Shown here one piece after another: positions 1 through 9,957 of a stretch of 64,000 bases of DNA; position 1 is the stretch's first letter; each line of letters starts with the position of its first letter. Source of the DNA: Halobacteriovoraceae bacterium (GTDB lineage Bacteria > Bdellovibrionota > Bacteriovoracia > Bacteriovoracales > Bacteriovoracaceae); NCBI GenBank assembly GCA_002713145.1, contig PAVS01000003.1, positions 65,707 to 129,706 of the forward strand, written 5' to 3'. A program made the translations under genes and the position numbers. The notes under the pieces are model-generated. The model saw only the letters and a program-made list of their open reading frames with translations, did not search any database and was not told where the DNA came from.

Positions 1-232
1 TGATCATTATGTCTCTCTTGGGTATGGAGAAATTGCCTTAGCTCGGGATGAAGTCCAGTTTTATAATTTAGATACAGGATTTTCTTTTTGGATGGGTAAG
101 CATATGAGTGCAAGAGTTGGCGTTCGAAATGAATTCTATATTCAACAAAAACTTAAAGGTAAAGAAAACGCCCATAATGCCCAAGGCTACTTAGAACTTG
201 GTTACTTATTTGGAGAGGGTAGTCGAATATGA
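1..232 (+). CDS. Outer-membrane beta-barrel protein, C-terminal fragment
   Basis: An open frame enters from the left edge (codons begin at base 2) and ends at the TGA at 230-232. The 76 visible residues alternate polar and aromatic/hydrophobic positions, with stretches such as YVSLGYGE, FSFWMGKHMSARVGVRNEF and GYLELGYLFGEG, as in the last strands of an outer-membrane barrel. It probably belongs to the 'outer membrane beta-barrel domain' proteins common in Bdellovibrio and myxobacteria. The stop overlaps the next ATG (ATGA), so the two genes are translationally coupled. The start lies outside the window. Confidence 0.6.
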   Translation, partial: DHYVSLGYGEIALARDEVQFYNLDTGFSFWMGKHMSARVGVRNEFYIQQKLKGKENAHNAQGYLELGYLFGEGSRI

Positions 233-1758
233 AATTCTTTCTCATTCTTCTATTCGCAGCAACTGCACTCGCCAATGATGGTATGAATATTTTGATAGGA
301 AACGATCAAAGTTCACTGGCCACTCCTATTATCAAACAACAAAAACAACTGGTTTTGGATGATCACTTCTTAGTGCAGTTTTATGGCAATTATATGGCCT
401 TAAGAACCATGGATCGTGATTTTATGGATTGGGCCCAATTATTTTTAGATAAAAAATATACACAAGCTTTAAAAACGTCATTTTCTATCAATGTAGATAA
501 TGAAGAAAAAAATAAGTTGGTAAAAGCCTCAAGGCTATATCTGTTATATAAGTTAGGTCTTAATCAAAGTTTTTTTAATGAGTGGTTGAGCTTGAGTGTT
601 CAATCAAGCTTTTTAAACTCACCATTAGGCATTGCCCTTGATCAAATTGTGGGAAAAAATGCTTCTCATTGGTTTTTGAAGAACAATATCTATGTGACTC
701 AAATGCAACGGAAAGCGCTATCGATGTTAGAGGCGAATAATACACTTTTCAATATAAGCGCTCAGGCGATGTTTAATCTACGCTCAGGTCTTGCAGGCCT
801 CAAATTTATTGGAAAGCTTCCTATAAAAGATCCTTTGAGGATTAAGCTTGCTGACTCTGCGATTCTGTCTTATGCCAGACAGGGAGAGCTTGCCAAATCT
901 GCGAAAATTTTAAAAGAGGTTTATGAACCGGTTTTAGCCGATGAAAAAGATATCAACAAGATATCTGCTTATTATTTAACTTTAGCAAGAATGCTCTATC
1001 AAGCCAGAGCTTTTGAAGCAAGTGAGTACTATTATGAGCTGATCCCAGATGAAGCGAGCCAGTTTCTTACTGCTAGAGTTGAAAAGCTATGGATCTCAAT
1101 GCAAGATAACGATCTATCTCAAGTTAGAGGGGACATGCACACTTTATCTCAACAGATCTTTAAAGATAAGTTTATACCAGAGATTTATCTGGTCAGTAGC
1201 ATGGCCAATTTAAAAACCTGCCAATTCAATGAAGTAGAAAAGAACTTTAAGACTTTTGTTGAGGTGAGTAAGCATTTTCTAACGGAAATTGAAGAAAATC
1301 TGAATGCCAAAAAACCTAAAATCATAGATAGAGATGATTTCTATCTCAACTATTTAGCTCGAGCGAACCAAAAGCTTATGCAAGAAACGAAAAGCTTAGA
1401 GAAAGGTTACCAAGAATTTGGTTTTGCTCAAAAACAGATGAGCTCACATAAAAACTTACAAAAATTGGTCATGGCCAACCATACTCTTGAACTTAAAAGA
1501 AAATGGAATAATCGCAAACAATTACTCTCGAGCACCATTAGAAAAATGAGATTCGTTAAAGTTGAGTTCTTATCCACCATGAGAAGACTTAAAAACGAAC
1601 TCGCTCAAATCAAACATGGTGACGAAATTCATTTAACCAGCTCTGCTTTAGACAAATCCGATAGAGTGGTTTTTCCTTACGACGGAGTTTTGTTTGGAGA
1701 TGAGCTTTTTAATTATGCTAGCTCACTTAAAAATTTATGTCTTAGAGGTCGCAAATGA
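229..1758 (+). CDS. Secreted TPR-like alpha-helical protein of unknown function
   Basis: 509 residues. A short signal peptide (MKFFLILLFAATALA) is followed by an almost wholly helical protein whose middle (roughly residues 170-350) has the spacing of small and aromatic residues typical of degenerate tetratricopeptide repeats. The C-terminal third (about 380-490) is Lys/Arg-rich and likely coiled. The ATG is preceded by GGAGAGGG and overlaps the stop of the barrel gene; its own stop overlaps the start of the VWA lipoprotein gene. Barrel, TPR protein and VWA lipoprotein therefore look like one envelope operon. I do not recognise a named family. Confidence 0.75.
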   Translation: MKFFLILLFAATALANDGMNILIGNDQSSLATPIIKQQKQLVLDDHFLVQFYGNYMALRTMDRDFMDWAQLFLDKKYTQALKTSFSINVDNEEKNKLVKASRLYLLYKLGLNQSFFNEWLSLSVQSSFLNSPLGIALDQIVGKNASHWFLKNNIYVTQMQRKALSMLEANNTLFNISAQAMFNLRSGLAGLKFIGKLPIKDPLRIKLADSAILSYARQGELAKSAKILKEVYEPVLADEKDINKISAYYLTLARMLYQARAFEASEYYYELIPDEASQFLTARVEKLWISMQDNDLSQVRGDMHTLSQQIFKDKFIPEIYLVSSMANLKTCQFNEVEKNFKTFVEVSKHFLTEIEENLNAKKPKIIDRDDFYLNYLARANQKLMQETKSLEKGYQEFGFAQKQMSSHKNLQKLVMANHTLELKRKWNNRKQLLSSTIRKMRFVKVEFLSTMRRLKNELAQIKHGDEIHLTSSALDKSDRVVFPYDGVLFGDELFNYASSLKNLCLRGRK

Positions 1759-2777
1759 AAATACTAGTTCTGCTTACGATCGTTTTTAGTCTTTTTTCAT
1801 GTAATGAAAAAGATGGTTATGTTTATTTTGATGATCCACCACCGAGGCAATATTACAAGCGTAGTTTTGATCCAAGTCTTTTTAAAGCAGACAATAAAGT
1901 GGATATTTTATGGGTGGTAGATAATTCAGGAAGTATGAGCTCGATTCAGGCCAATATTGTAAAAAATGCTGGTCTTTTTATGGAAAATTTTCAAAATGAT
2001 CAGCTCTTAGAGTGGAAGATGGGTGTGATGTCCACAGATGTGGATGAGGACCCTTATTTAGGCTTTGATACACCTTTTGATTTCGATACTATCAATCCGA
2101 TCAAGGTTTTCACTGACGAGTTTAAAAAACTTGGTACTAATGGCGCTTATGATGAGTATGTATTTAGAAATGTACATAGGGCCTTTGATTATGTCATTCC
2201 CAGAACTGATCCAAGACTTCCGGCTCAGTATCAGTTCTTTAGAAATAATGCCCATTTTGTTGTGATTATGGTGACTGATGAGCCACCTCAAAGTTATAAG
2301 TTGGATGATACCTTGTATGAACCTATACCTTTTTTAAATACCATGTCGAGATTAATTGCGGGGGATAAAATACTTCGTTTCTACGGAGCTATCGCTGCCA
2401 AAGATTTAGAGAATTGTTCAGAGTCTTGGAGCTATACTGGCAGCCGTTTTGAAACCGTTGTTAATGACACCGGAGGATTTACCATCTCCGCATGTCTTCC
2501 TGACTTTGGGAAAGGTCTTGCTGAAATAGGTAAGGATATCGCTAGCATTCCCAGCCAACCGAGACTGCTGTTAGGTGATCAGCCTAAACCGGAGACGATT
2601 AAGGTGACCTATAAAGGCGTTGAGCTCCAAGGTGGCACAAGAGACGATAAAGCCTATTGGTATTATGATAAACATTTTAATAGAATTAATTTTTATAATA
2701 TAGACTTTATTCCAGATGGAGATCTTACTGAAATAGAAGTCTCATTTGAAATAGAAGACGGTGTTGATCGTAGCTAA
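1755..2777 (+). CDS. VWA-domain lipoprotein
   Basis: 340 residues. The N-terminus (MKILVLLTIVFSLFSC) is a lipoprotein signal with Cys16 as the lipidated residue. A von Willebrand factor A fold follows, with an intact MIDAS motif D56-N-S-G-S inside VDILWVVDNSGSM; later VIMVTDEPP is the typical strand-4 metal region. The C-terminal 80 residues (after about 260) look like a separate beta-rich domain. VWA proteins of this kind bind ligands through a divalent metal at the cell surface or in the periplasm. It overlaps the preceding gene by 4 nt, which supports joint function with the TPR protein. The partner is unknown. Confidence 0.85.
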   Translation: MKILVLLTIVFSLFSCNEKDGYVYFDDPPPRQYYKRSFDPSLFKADNKVDILWVVDNSGSMSSIQANIVKNAGLFMENFQNDQLLEWKMGVMSTDVDEDPYLGFDTPFDFDTINPIKVFTDEFKKLGTNGAYDEYVFRNVHRAFDYVIPRTDPRLPAQYQFFRNNAHFVVIMVTDEPPQSYKLDDTLYEPIPFLNTMSRLIAGDKILRFYGAIAAKDLENCSESWSYTGSRFETVVNDTGGFTISACLPDFGKGLAEIGKDIASIPSQPRLLLGDQPKPETIKVTYKGVELQGGTRDDKAYWYYDKHFNRINFYNIDFIPDGDLTEIEVSFEIEDGVDRS

Positions 2778-2795
2778 CCTTTAGAGAGGATCTTT

Positions 2796-3389
2796 ATGAG
2801 AAGTTTATTGATGGTAAGTATTTTGATTTCTTCAGCTCTTTATGCAGTTAATCCAGGTGACCAAGCCCCGAGCTTTAAACTCAAAGACCAAATGGGAAAA
2901 GAGGTTTCACTCTCAGACTTCAAAGATAAGATTGTAGTCCTGGAGTGGTATAACCAAGGCTGTCCTTTTGTAAGAAAACATTACGATGCAGGGAATATGC
3001 AAAAAACACAAAAAGAGGTGCAAAACAACGAAGATGTTGTTTGGCTCACCATCAACTCTTCAGCAAAAGGTAAGCAAGGTCATCTTAAAGACAGTAAAGC
3101 GGCTCTCTTGCAGCTCAAAGAAGAGAAGTCAAACGCTCTGCATATGCTTCTTGATCATAACGGAAGCGTTGGCCAGGCTTATGGTGCAAAAACAACTCCT
3201 CATATTTATGTCATTGGTAAAAAAGGTATGATTCAATATGTTGGAGCAATGGATTCCATTTCTTCGGCCAATAAAGCTGATATCCCTAAAGCAGATAACT
3301 ATGCATTGAATGCGGTGAATAGAGTTATTGCAGGTCAGAAACCTAACCCGCAAAAAACTCGTCCTTATGGATGTAGTGTAAAATACTAA
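2796..3389 (+). CDS. Exported redoxin/peroxiredoxin-like thioredoxin-fold protein
   Basis: 197 residues with a cleavable signal (MRSLLMVSILISSALYA) and an AhpC/TSA-redoxin fold: a GDQAPSFKLKDQMG start, then a catalytic segment NQGCPFVRKHY with Cys56. The usual CxxC is replaced by CPFV, as in the PRX_like1 group of single-cysteine redoxins. The cis-Pro segment AKTTPHIYVI is present. A second Cys is near the C-terminus (YGCSVKY) and might resolve the first. AGAGAGGATC just before the ATG is a good ribosome binding site. It lies 18 nt after the VWA gene, probably in the same operon. Exact substrate unknown. Confidence 0.85.
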   Translation: MRSLLMVSILISSALYAVNPGDQAPSFKLKDQMGKEVSLSDFKDKIVVLEWYNQGCPFVRKHYDAGNMQKTQKEVQNNEDVVWLTINSSAKGKQGHLKDSKAALLQLKEEKSNALHMLLDHNGSVGQAYGAKTTPHIYVIGKKGMIQYVGAMDSISSANKADIPKADNYALNAVNRVIAGQKPNPQKTRPYGCSVKY

Positions 3390-3395
3390 AAAATT

Positions 3396-4280
3396 TTATA
3401 ATGAAATAGTAGCTTCTGCTGCATGGTGATCGGAGAGTGAATATTCGCTCTTCTCACCAGTCTCATACAGATCATAGCTTCCAGTGAAATTGTGGATTTG
3501 GAAGTCAATCATTTTAAGATTTGATTTTTTAGGATGTAGAAAAACGAAATCAATCCATTTTTGTTTGTCTGTATTATCACTTAAACATTTAAGCATATCA
3601 TTTGTAGCATACTCTGCTGACCAGATAAGTTTACCTTGTGGCTTTAGGTATTCGGCACCATGAAAGTCCATAAAATCCCAAAAATACTCATGCAGGGGAC
3701 TGTGATGACTGATATTGAAATCACCACCAAAGATCAGGGGGAGGTCATCATTTGCATAACCCTCAAAGAGTGACTTTCTTATGACTTCAAGTTGTCTACT
3801 TCTGATACGAGTATATTTTTCACCAGATTGGGCTTGTAAGTGAGTGGTAGCAAGCCGTACTTTTTGATTATCTGGGAGGGTGGCCGTGGCCATAAGCACA
3901 CCTTTTGAGCTGAAGAAATCAGCATGGGCCATACCCTTATAGAGCTTAAATCTTATATCAGATAAGGGGTATTTACTAAAAATGACCAGACCAGAGTTGA
4001 TTGGCTTAAAGAAGCTACGAAATGGTTTTCCTGTATGATAGGGATGAGTTTTTAATAATTCTTCACTGATTATCTTGAAGCTTTTTTTAGTGAAGACTTC
4101 CTGAAACATAATGATATCAGATTCTTTCATCGTATCGTGATTGGCAATCAATTTTGCACGTGTGTTTTGAAAGGTCTTTTTAGCAATCTTAGGCAGCATA
4201 TAAGCATTCCATGAGAGAACTTTAAGCTCTGCCGCTTGAACATTCATTCCTATAAATAAGCATAAAACAAGTTTAAACAT
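3396..4280 (-). CDS. Secreted endonuclease/exonuclease/phosphatase-family protein, sphingomyelinase-like
   Basis: About 294 residues. A signal peptide (MFKLVLCLFIGMNVQA) precedes a complete EEP fold: LSWNAYMLP, then FQEVF (metal Glu), TTHLQA, GGDFNISHHS (catalytic Asp/Asn) and the terminal SLSDHHA (His). The wording of these motifs is closest to secreted neutral sphingomyelinases and related phosphodiesterases rather than to DNase I, but substrate cannot be fixed from motifs. I chose the ATG at 4280 (AGGGA 8 nt upstream, typical signal n-region); an in-frame ATG at 4295 with AGAGG is also possible. It is last in a minus-strand series and converges on the redoxin gene. Confidence 0.85.
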   Translation of the reverse strand: MFKLVLCLFIGMNVQAAELKVLSWNAYMLPKIAKKTFQNTRAKLIANHDTMKESDIIMFQEVFTKKSFKIISEELLKTHPYHTGKPFRSFFKPINSGLVIFSKYPLSDIRFKLYKGMAHADFFSSKGVLMATATLPDNQKVRLATTHLQAQSGEKYTRIRSRQLEVIRKSLFEGYANDDLPLIFGGDFNISHHSPLHEYFWDFMDFHGAEYLKPQGKLIWSAEYATNDMLKCLSDNTDKQKWIDFVFLHPKKSNLKMIDFQIHNFTGSYDLYETGEKSEYSLSDHHAAEATISL

Positions 4281-4357
4281 GTCTTTCCCTAACATTTACA
4301 ACCTCTTCCGTAAAATTTCATTTTTTATATTAGCTTTTTAATGTAAAATTTTCAAAA

Positions 4358-7300
4358 TTATTCAGTGTCACAATACACATGATGATTCCATCTCATGCCA
4401 GCATCGAAAAAGACAAAGCCAACATTTTGATTATTAATAGATCCAAAATCAAAGATGCTATCAACAATAGTGTAGTGGGCTTCATCTCTAACCCCAAACG
4501 TATCTCTGAGCGGTCCTAATGGCTTTGCTTCAAAGTTACCAAAAGCTGCCCCTCTACGGGTTTGTCCTGAGGCACAGAAGTCTTCTCCAAGGCTTGTGAG
4601 CTTCTTCACTACATCAGTGGTTAAGATTGGTTCCCCTGTTCTTGCATCAAAGTCTGCATTGTCTAGTACAGTTTCTGTATAGGTATCACTTAGACCTTCA
4701 CCAGACACAAATTTATTAAAATAAACATTTAAATCAGTCCCAGCTGGTAGGGCACATGTATACCATGTTTGTGCTCTTCTCGTTATTTCATCCAGAGGAG
4801 CATCACTTTCCTTTCCAACACCGCTACAACACATTGTCGGATTAAGGGTTGGTGTTCCTAATTCTAAACAACATTTAAACTCATGATCAGAAAAAATTGC
4901 TGGGTGAGAAATAAGCTCTTGAGTCGCCACTAAACTTTGATTGAGTGAACTCGCATTAATATCTGAGTCTAGAGTTGTATCATTTTGCCACGGTGAAGCC
5001 GCGTTACTATCTACAAAAGTTTTTGAATGATTAAGAAAATCCGCTACGGTTTGTAATTTCTGTCCAAAAGAGACTTCTTCAAATATTCCAGGAACTAAAT
5101 TTTGGTAGTTATCATTACAGTAAACCGGCTCGTAAACCATTTGAGGAATTCCTAGATACTCAAGCTTAGAGAGTCGTTCTAGATAGTAGAGTGCCGAACC
5201 ACCTGTACTTGATCTTCGGTGGGGAAGAAGGTCTTCGGACTCAACATTCCCACCCAATCTATTTTGAGCAATAGATTCCCAAGCAGCTGTTCCTGGAGCA
5301 TACCACTCTATCCGTGCCGAGTAATAATTCTCTTCCTCACCGTAGTTATTAGCATCATCTGAAATAATATTATTGTAAGCAATTCCTAAGTTTCGCGTAT
5401 CAGGATCATAAGCAAAGCAACAGGTACCCGCACAGGCCACTCCTTGAAATGGTGTATTGGATGCTTGAGGAGTATCGTCGCAAAGTCCAGCAAAAGTATT
5501 TGTATTTCCATCCCCACAAGCATAAGAGCCATTCGCTGGAATAACTTCATTACACGCGATGTAGTTTCCAGGAGAAGACGGGTCCTCTAGAGAGATCGTA
5601 ATATCAGCCAGATCTGTACTTGGATCTGAGGGAGTTACAAAAGAAGGAAGTTTCGTTTTTATAAACCTTCTATTGGCGTCGATTTTATCTTCATCTGTCC
5701 AGTCCATAACCATAGGTGCATTAAGGGGATCAACTTCTCCATTTTGCGCGAGAAGAGTGTAATAGGCCCATTGATTTACAGGCCACATATTGGCCATGAT
5801 TTCCGGGTCCGTATCAAGAATCATCTTGGTGGAACGGGTATCAATTTTTGGTTTGATGTTTCCATCACTTAAACTATTAATCGCCCCGGATGGTTTCTCT
5901 GCACACCCACCATTGACAAGGGTTGGATCACTGCAATACTGAACGCGATCATTGTCTAATTGAGTTTCTCTTATCCCATAGTCTTCAGGCTCATCAGTGA
6001 GTAGAAGTGGGGTGTTGTAGTTAAGGCACTTAAAATTTTCGACACTTAATCGCAATCTATTTCGAGACCAATCGTTTGTTCCATCTGCAAAGGTGCGTAC
6101 CCAAGAACCCCCGCAACAAGTTTTAGCAGCAGTGTTATGAATGGTTTCCCATTGGAGATTTTGAGTGATACTGACAGCATTATCTAAAAATTTATCTCCG
6201 TTCGTATTTTCTGTATTAGCACTTGGTCTTACGATTCCGTTAGCCACTTTGGTTGAATTATCAACAGAATTATTGGCAGCGGCGTAGCGTGAGTAACGAC
6301 TGGGTTCGTTGGGATAATAGGAACCGAAAACATCTGTACGCAGACCTTGGGATTCGTCAGCATTAGGCGAGTCTTCTGTATACATACTTATGGTTTCTCC
6401 GATGGGACGGCAGCATCTATTATTTTCTATAGCATAGGTATTAAAATTATAATGACCTTCACTAGGCTCACTTTCGGCTTGACCACAAACTAAAAATTCT
6501 TCGTAATAAGCTTTTTCCGCCTCATTTCCAAAAAATTCCCCATCAACTAAATCCGCTGCATTGGCCATCATTCTGTTAGGAGAACAATCAAGATCAGTAT
6601 GACAGACCGCTCCTGGCTTTCTGAGGCAGGCATCCCGAGCGAGACTTGGCTCAATGACAGCGTTTGAGCTGTTCAGCGGGAAGGCTTCAATGGTTTTAAA
6701 ACCAGAAAAGTCTTTAAGACTATCTGCTGAAGTAGCGGTGGTAAGAGACACACTTGAGCTCAGGTTCTCTAAGCTACAAGCATTTTGCGCTCCACTATAA
6801 AAAAGTATTGTTTCTTTTTGAGTCAGTGAGAGTCCAGAGTCTGCAGGTTCAAAATTGTCTGCAATAAATTCATCTTGGGTATGCACATATTCACCGGTTT
6901 CATCGAGGATAGGGCATGAGCTATAGCGGAGATCAGTATAAAGGGCAGAGTTACACCCCGCAATTTGAGAAATAAAATCTGTACGTTTTTCAGGGTCAGC
7001 AGTAGCATGTTGCTTGCTTGGTTCCCAATCATTAGTATCAATCGCTGTGGTGTAGCTAGGAAGTTTCTTTCCAGGCCTGCAAATCCCTAGGTTTCCACTT
7101 GCACTCGCATCAGTGAGAAGCAGGTTTTCTTTAAGAGTATTTTGAACATCTTCAGGGAGAGTGGATAAATTACCTGTATTAATATAGTGCTTAGGTCTTC
7201 CCAGTATATTTGCTTCTTGGCCGTAAAAATGATTGGGGCTCTCTAGGAGCTCATCCAGTGGCTTAGCATAGCGGGCGACTTCGGTATTAAAGTTCGCTGT

Positions 7301-9781
7301 GTTTAATTCTGCACAGAAAAAATTAGGAGCACAGGTAAGATTTTTTCTCAGCCCCGCGTCGCTTATATTTTCATAGTCCACTCGACAGGGAGCTCCAGCT
7401 CCTCGATAAACACATCTCTTAGTCCCGCTGTCTGGGGGAAGAGTGGCCTGTTGTAGAAAATCAACAATGGTTCCTGTCTTACTCGAATTCGCAATTTCAG
7501 AAGCTCCAAGTGCTTCAAATCGAGGCCATTTGGTTTGCATATAAGTGACATCTGCACATGAATATTCCCATCCAAGTTTGGTGATACAATCAGCATCGAC
7601 TTCGCATTCATGATATTGCTGACAGCTTCCAGCTTCATTTTGAGCGGAATCGTTAATCTCTAAACCATTAGCATAGTCGTAGATGGCCCCGGTGGAACCA
7701 AAGTCATATTCTTGCACGGCAACTTTATGATTAGTAGCATTGGCGAGATCAGCAAAAGGAGCATTGATCGCCAGATAGAGTTTGTTAGAGGTGGCCTTCA
7801 CAATGCGACCTTTCCCTATGGCAAACCAGGTGACTCCATCAAAAGAGCCAATGAGAGCACCGCGATTAAATCCATACCAATCTTTTTGGTAACCATTGAT
7901 ATAAAGAGCTGCCTGAGCTTCTAATCTATTTAATCTTTGCTCTTGGTCATCAGCATTTTCAGTGTGAGTGTAGGGGAGCATGGTTGGCGGTAACCAGCAG
8001 GCCCTTCCAAAAGCTGTATCTTCATAGTTACCAAGAGTGGTGTTACTTACATACGTATCTCTTCGAGTTGTAAAACCAACAGCTCGAAGTCCGACTCCAC
8101 CACTTACAGCAGGAGCGAAAGAAAAATTACCAAACCAAGAGTCCTTAGCACAAGAAGGACAAGAGGAAAGAAAACCTTCTAGAGTGGAAATAATATATTG
8201 TTTATCGAATTCAACATCTACCACTTTTGCAGGATATGCCCCAGAGAGATCCGTTTTAAATTGTCCAAGCAGTGAGTTCATATTAAATTCACCGTTTTTA
8301 GGAAAAATAAAAAAATCATCTAAGTATTGAAACTCTTCACCCTCTTGCTCTCCACTTGCACCACTAGGTAGACTTTCAAAAGGATCAATCTCCTTATTTT
8401 TGGTGTCGAAAAATCTATGGGGAGCGGATTTTGCATTCACAAACACTTCTAAGTCTTGGAAGGGAAGCGGAGTTTTATCGGGCTCAGGAGTCACACAATT
8501 AATCGCTATAATTGTGTCTGTTGTATTACCATTACTATCGGTTTGAAAGCTAGGTGAGTAGGTATAGGCAGGACAAATTTCTACCATGGTATCCAAATCG
8601 TTTTTTTCACTACAACCACAATTCGTGTACAGTCTTTTCATAACAGAGGTGTAGTCTAGATCTGGGGTAGAGTTACAAACTGAATAACTCGCAGAAGTGT
8701 TAGGGTTGCTATGAAAAGGATCAGTCTCTGAGTTTGTAATCAGCTCTTCAACACATTGATAGTCTAAGATAAGATCTGCTAGCCGTTCTTCAGCTTCCGC
8801 TTCCGTGTCGTCTTCTTCATCACTATCATCAGAACCATCGTTATCAGTAGGAACTTGTTCTAAACATATATGATAAAATTGAGGGTATTTTTTATACCAG
8901 TTCGTATCAATAAATTTCTCTTCTTCGGCGCTTAGAAAACCATTGGGATCCGCTTGCACTCCAGAAATTTTAATCGACTTTTCATTTACACATTGTCCAG
9001 ACACGCAACAGTCAAAGCCTTCCGCTTGACAAGAATTATTGCTACAGCTACTTGATCCATTGTCTGAGCTTGAATTCATATCAATTCTAAAACTGAGAGG
9101 GGAGATATCTAAGTCTGTTCCCACTTGGCGAAGGACATCATCTGAAGTCAGCGATGATATTCCTTGATCAAGATAATAAAAACTGATTTTGTTACTCACT
9201 AAAAAGTTTTGGCACTCAGGACAAGCATTGCTGGGATGATAGACTATGCCATTATCACTGGCATTGGTGACTCCATCAAAATTGGTGTCGCCGGCAGGTA
9301 AGGTGGTCAAAACATTATTCACAATTTCTTCCGTTGACTTATAACAGAGATCATTACCAATAGAGTTATTAAGCTGAGCTCTAAAATATTTAGTGGTTGA
9401 ACCTTTCAAAAAATTTGTCGTTTTTGATGGGATAACTTTATAGCGAAGTATTTTGGGGGAAGTTGAACTCGATTGTTCAAACCGAACTTCCATACAATAA
9501 ACTCTTTCAAAATGAGTATCGTTTAACAGATAATCATGAACGGAATCACCTAAGATATAAACGCTTTTAGAATTATCAACATTGATGGTGAGAGTTTCAG
9601 AGTTAAGCCCACTATTATTCCAGCGAATGGGAAAATTAAAATTAGAATCAAAAGAAATATCTGTGATTTCATCAGGGTCAGTTGTCGAACCCTGACCTGA
9701 ACTTTCAACATCTCTAATCTGTGCCTGCTCCGGCATACAGCTTAAAGTAAATAAGAATGTGAGTACTAATAAAACTTTCAT
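4358..9781 (-). CDS. Giant cysteine-rich lipoprotein of unknown function
   Basis: About 1,807 residues. The start is placed at the ATG at 9781, since MKVLLVLTFLFTLSC is a clear lipoprotein signal with Cys15; upstream in-frame GTG/ATG codons would add seven residues. An EF-hand-like calcium loop (DTNFDGVTNASD) is near residue 174. Six vicinal CC pairs are scattered through the chain (near residues 258, 1,122, 1,222, 1,452, 1,636 and 1,650), several in short 'CC-G' knots such as FDCCVSGQC. Many Asn/Asp/Ser-rich stretches and an acidic run (DNDGSDDSDEEDD) near 320 suggest an extracellular, disulphide-stabilised protein. No catalytic domain was recognised. A single uninterrupted frame of this size argues that it is under selection. 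Confidence 0.8.
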   Translation of the reverse strand: MKVLLVLTFLFTLSCMPEQAQIRDVESSGQGSTTDPDEITDISFDSNFNFPIRWNNSGLNSETLTINVDNSKSVYILGDSVHDYLLNDTHFERVYCMEVRFEQSSSTSPKILRYKVIPSKTTNFLKGSTTKYFRAQLNNSIGNDLCYKSTEEIVNNVLTTLPAGDTNFDGVTNASDNGIVYHPSNACPECQNFLVSNKISFYYLDQGISSLTSDDVLRQVGTDLDISPLSFRIDMNSSSDNGSSSCSNNSCQAEGFDCCVSGQCVNEKSIKISGVQADPNGFLSAEEEKFIDTNWYKKYPQFYHICLEQVPTDNDGSDDSDEEDDTEAEAEERLADLILDYQCVEELITNSETDPFHSNPNTSASYSVCNSTPDLDYTSVMKRLYTNCGCSEKNDLDTMVEICPAYTYSPSFQTDSNGNTTDTIIAINCVTPEPDKTPLPFQDLEVFVNAKSAPHRFFDTKNKEIDPFESLPSGASGEQEGEEFQYLDDFFIFPKNGEFNMNSLLGQFKTDLSGAYPAKVVDVEFDKQYIISTLEGFLSSCPSCAKDSWFGNFSFAPAVSGGVGLRAVGFTTRRDTYVSNTTLGNYEDTAFGRACWLPPTMLPYTHTENADDQEQRLNRLEAQAALYINGYQKDWYGFNRGALIGSFDGVTWFAIGKGRIVKATSNKLYLAINAPFADLANATNHKVAVQEYDFGSTGAIYDYANGLEINDSAQNEAGSCQQYHECEVDADCITKLGWEYSCADVTYMQTKWPRFEALGASEIANSSKTGTIVDFLQQATLPPDSGTKRCVYRGAGAPCRVDYENISDAGLRKNLTCAPNFFCAELNTANFNTEVARYAKPLDELLESPNHFYGQEANILGRPKHYINTGNLSTLPEDVQNTLKENLLLTDASASGNLGICRPGKKLPSYTTAIDTNDWEPSKQHATADPEKRTDFISQIAGCNSALYTDLRYSSCPILDETGEYVHTQDEFIADNFEPADSGLSLTQKETILFYSGAQNACSLENLSSSVSLTTATSADSLKDFSGFKTIEAFPLNSSNAVIEPSLARDACLRKPGAVCHTDLDCSPNRMMANAADLVDGEFFGNEAEKAYYEEFLVCGQAESEPSEGHYNFNTYAIENNRCCRPIGETISMYTEDSPNADESQGLRTDVFGSYYPNEPSRYSRYAAANNSVDNSTKVANGIVRPSANTENTNGDKFLDNAVSITQNLQWETIHNTAAKTCCGGSWVRTFADGTNDWSRNRLRLSVENFKCLNYNTPLLLTDEPEDYGIRETQLDNDRVQYCSDPTLVNGGCAEKPSGAINSLSDGNIKPKIDTRSTKMILDTDPEIMANMWPVNQWAYYTLLAQNGEVDPLNAPMVMDWTDEDKIDANRRFIKTKLPSFVTPSDPSTDLADITISLEDPSSPGNYIACNEVIPANGSYACGDGNTNTFAGLCDDTPQASNTPFQGVACAGTCCFAYDPDTRNLGIAYNNIISDDANNYGEEENYYSARIEWYAPGTAAWESIAQNRLGGNVESEDLLPHRRSSTGGSALYYLERLSKLEYLGIPQMVYEPVYCNDNYQNLVPGIFEEVSFGQKLQTVADFLNHSKTFVDSNAASPWQNDTTLDSDINASSLNQSLVATQELISHPAIFSDHEFKCCLELGTPTLNPTMCCSGVGKESDAPLDEITRRAQTWYTCALPAGTDLNVYFNKFVSGEGLSDTYTETVLDNADFDARTGEPILTTDVVKKLTSLGEDFCASGQTRRGAAFGNFEAKPLGPLRDTFGVRDEAHYTIVDSIFDFGSINNQNVGFVFFDAGMRWNHHVYCDTE

Positions 9782-9832
9782 TATACCTAATTCCCTCATC
9801 ACTTTATCGGATGAAAGTTAAATCATTTTGAA

Positions 9833-9860
9833 CCCTTACCCCATTATAAAGGGGATAGGG
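9833..9860 (-). other. Leader hairpin upstream of the giant lipoprotein gene
   Basis: In the minus-strand leader, CCCT-AT-CCCC can pair with GGGG-TA-AGGG around an 8-nt AT loop, giving two 4-bp GC helices separated by a 2x2 internal loop. It ends about 50 nt before the ATG at 9781. No U-run follows, so it is not an intrinsic terminator. It matches no riboswitch consensus I know. Confidence 0.35.
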
Positions 9861-9957
9861 AGCTTTCTTCCTAGCCTCAGCAGATGACTTGTAAGTTATT
9901 GAGATTTATAGAACTTAGGTGCTTAATTTTTCGCAATATTAAAGAAAGATAATTTAA

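Noticed and set aside
9833..9860. Leader hairpin of the giant lipoprotein gene as a riboswitch
   Set aside because: It does not fit the conserved cores of c-di-GMP, TPP, SAM, fluoride or preQ1 riboswitches as far as I can compare by eye; kept only as an unnamed hairpin.
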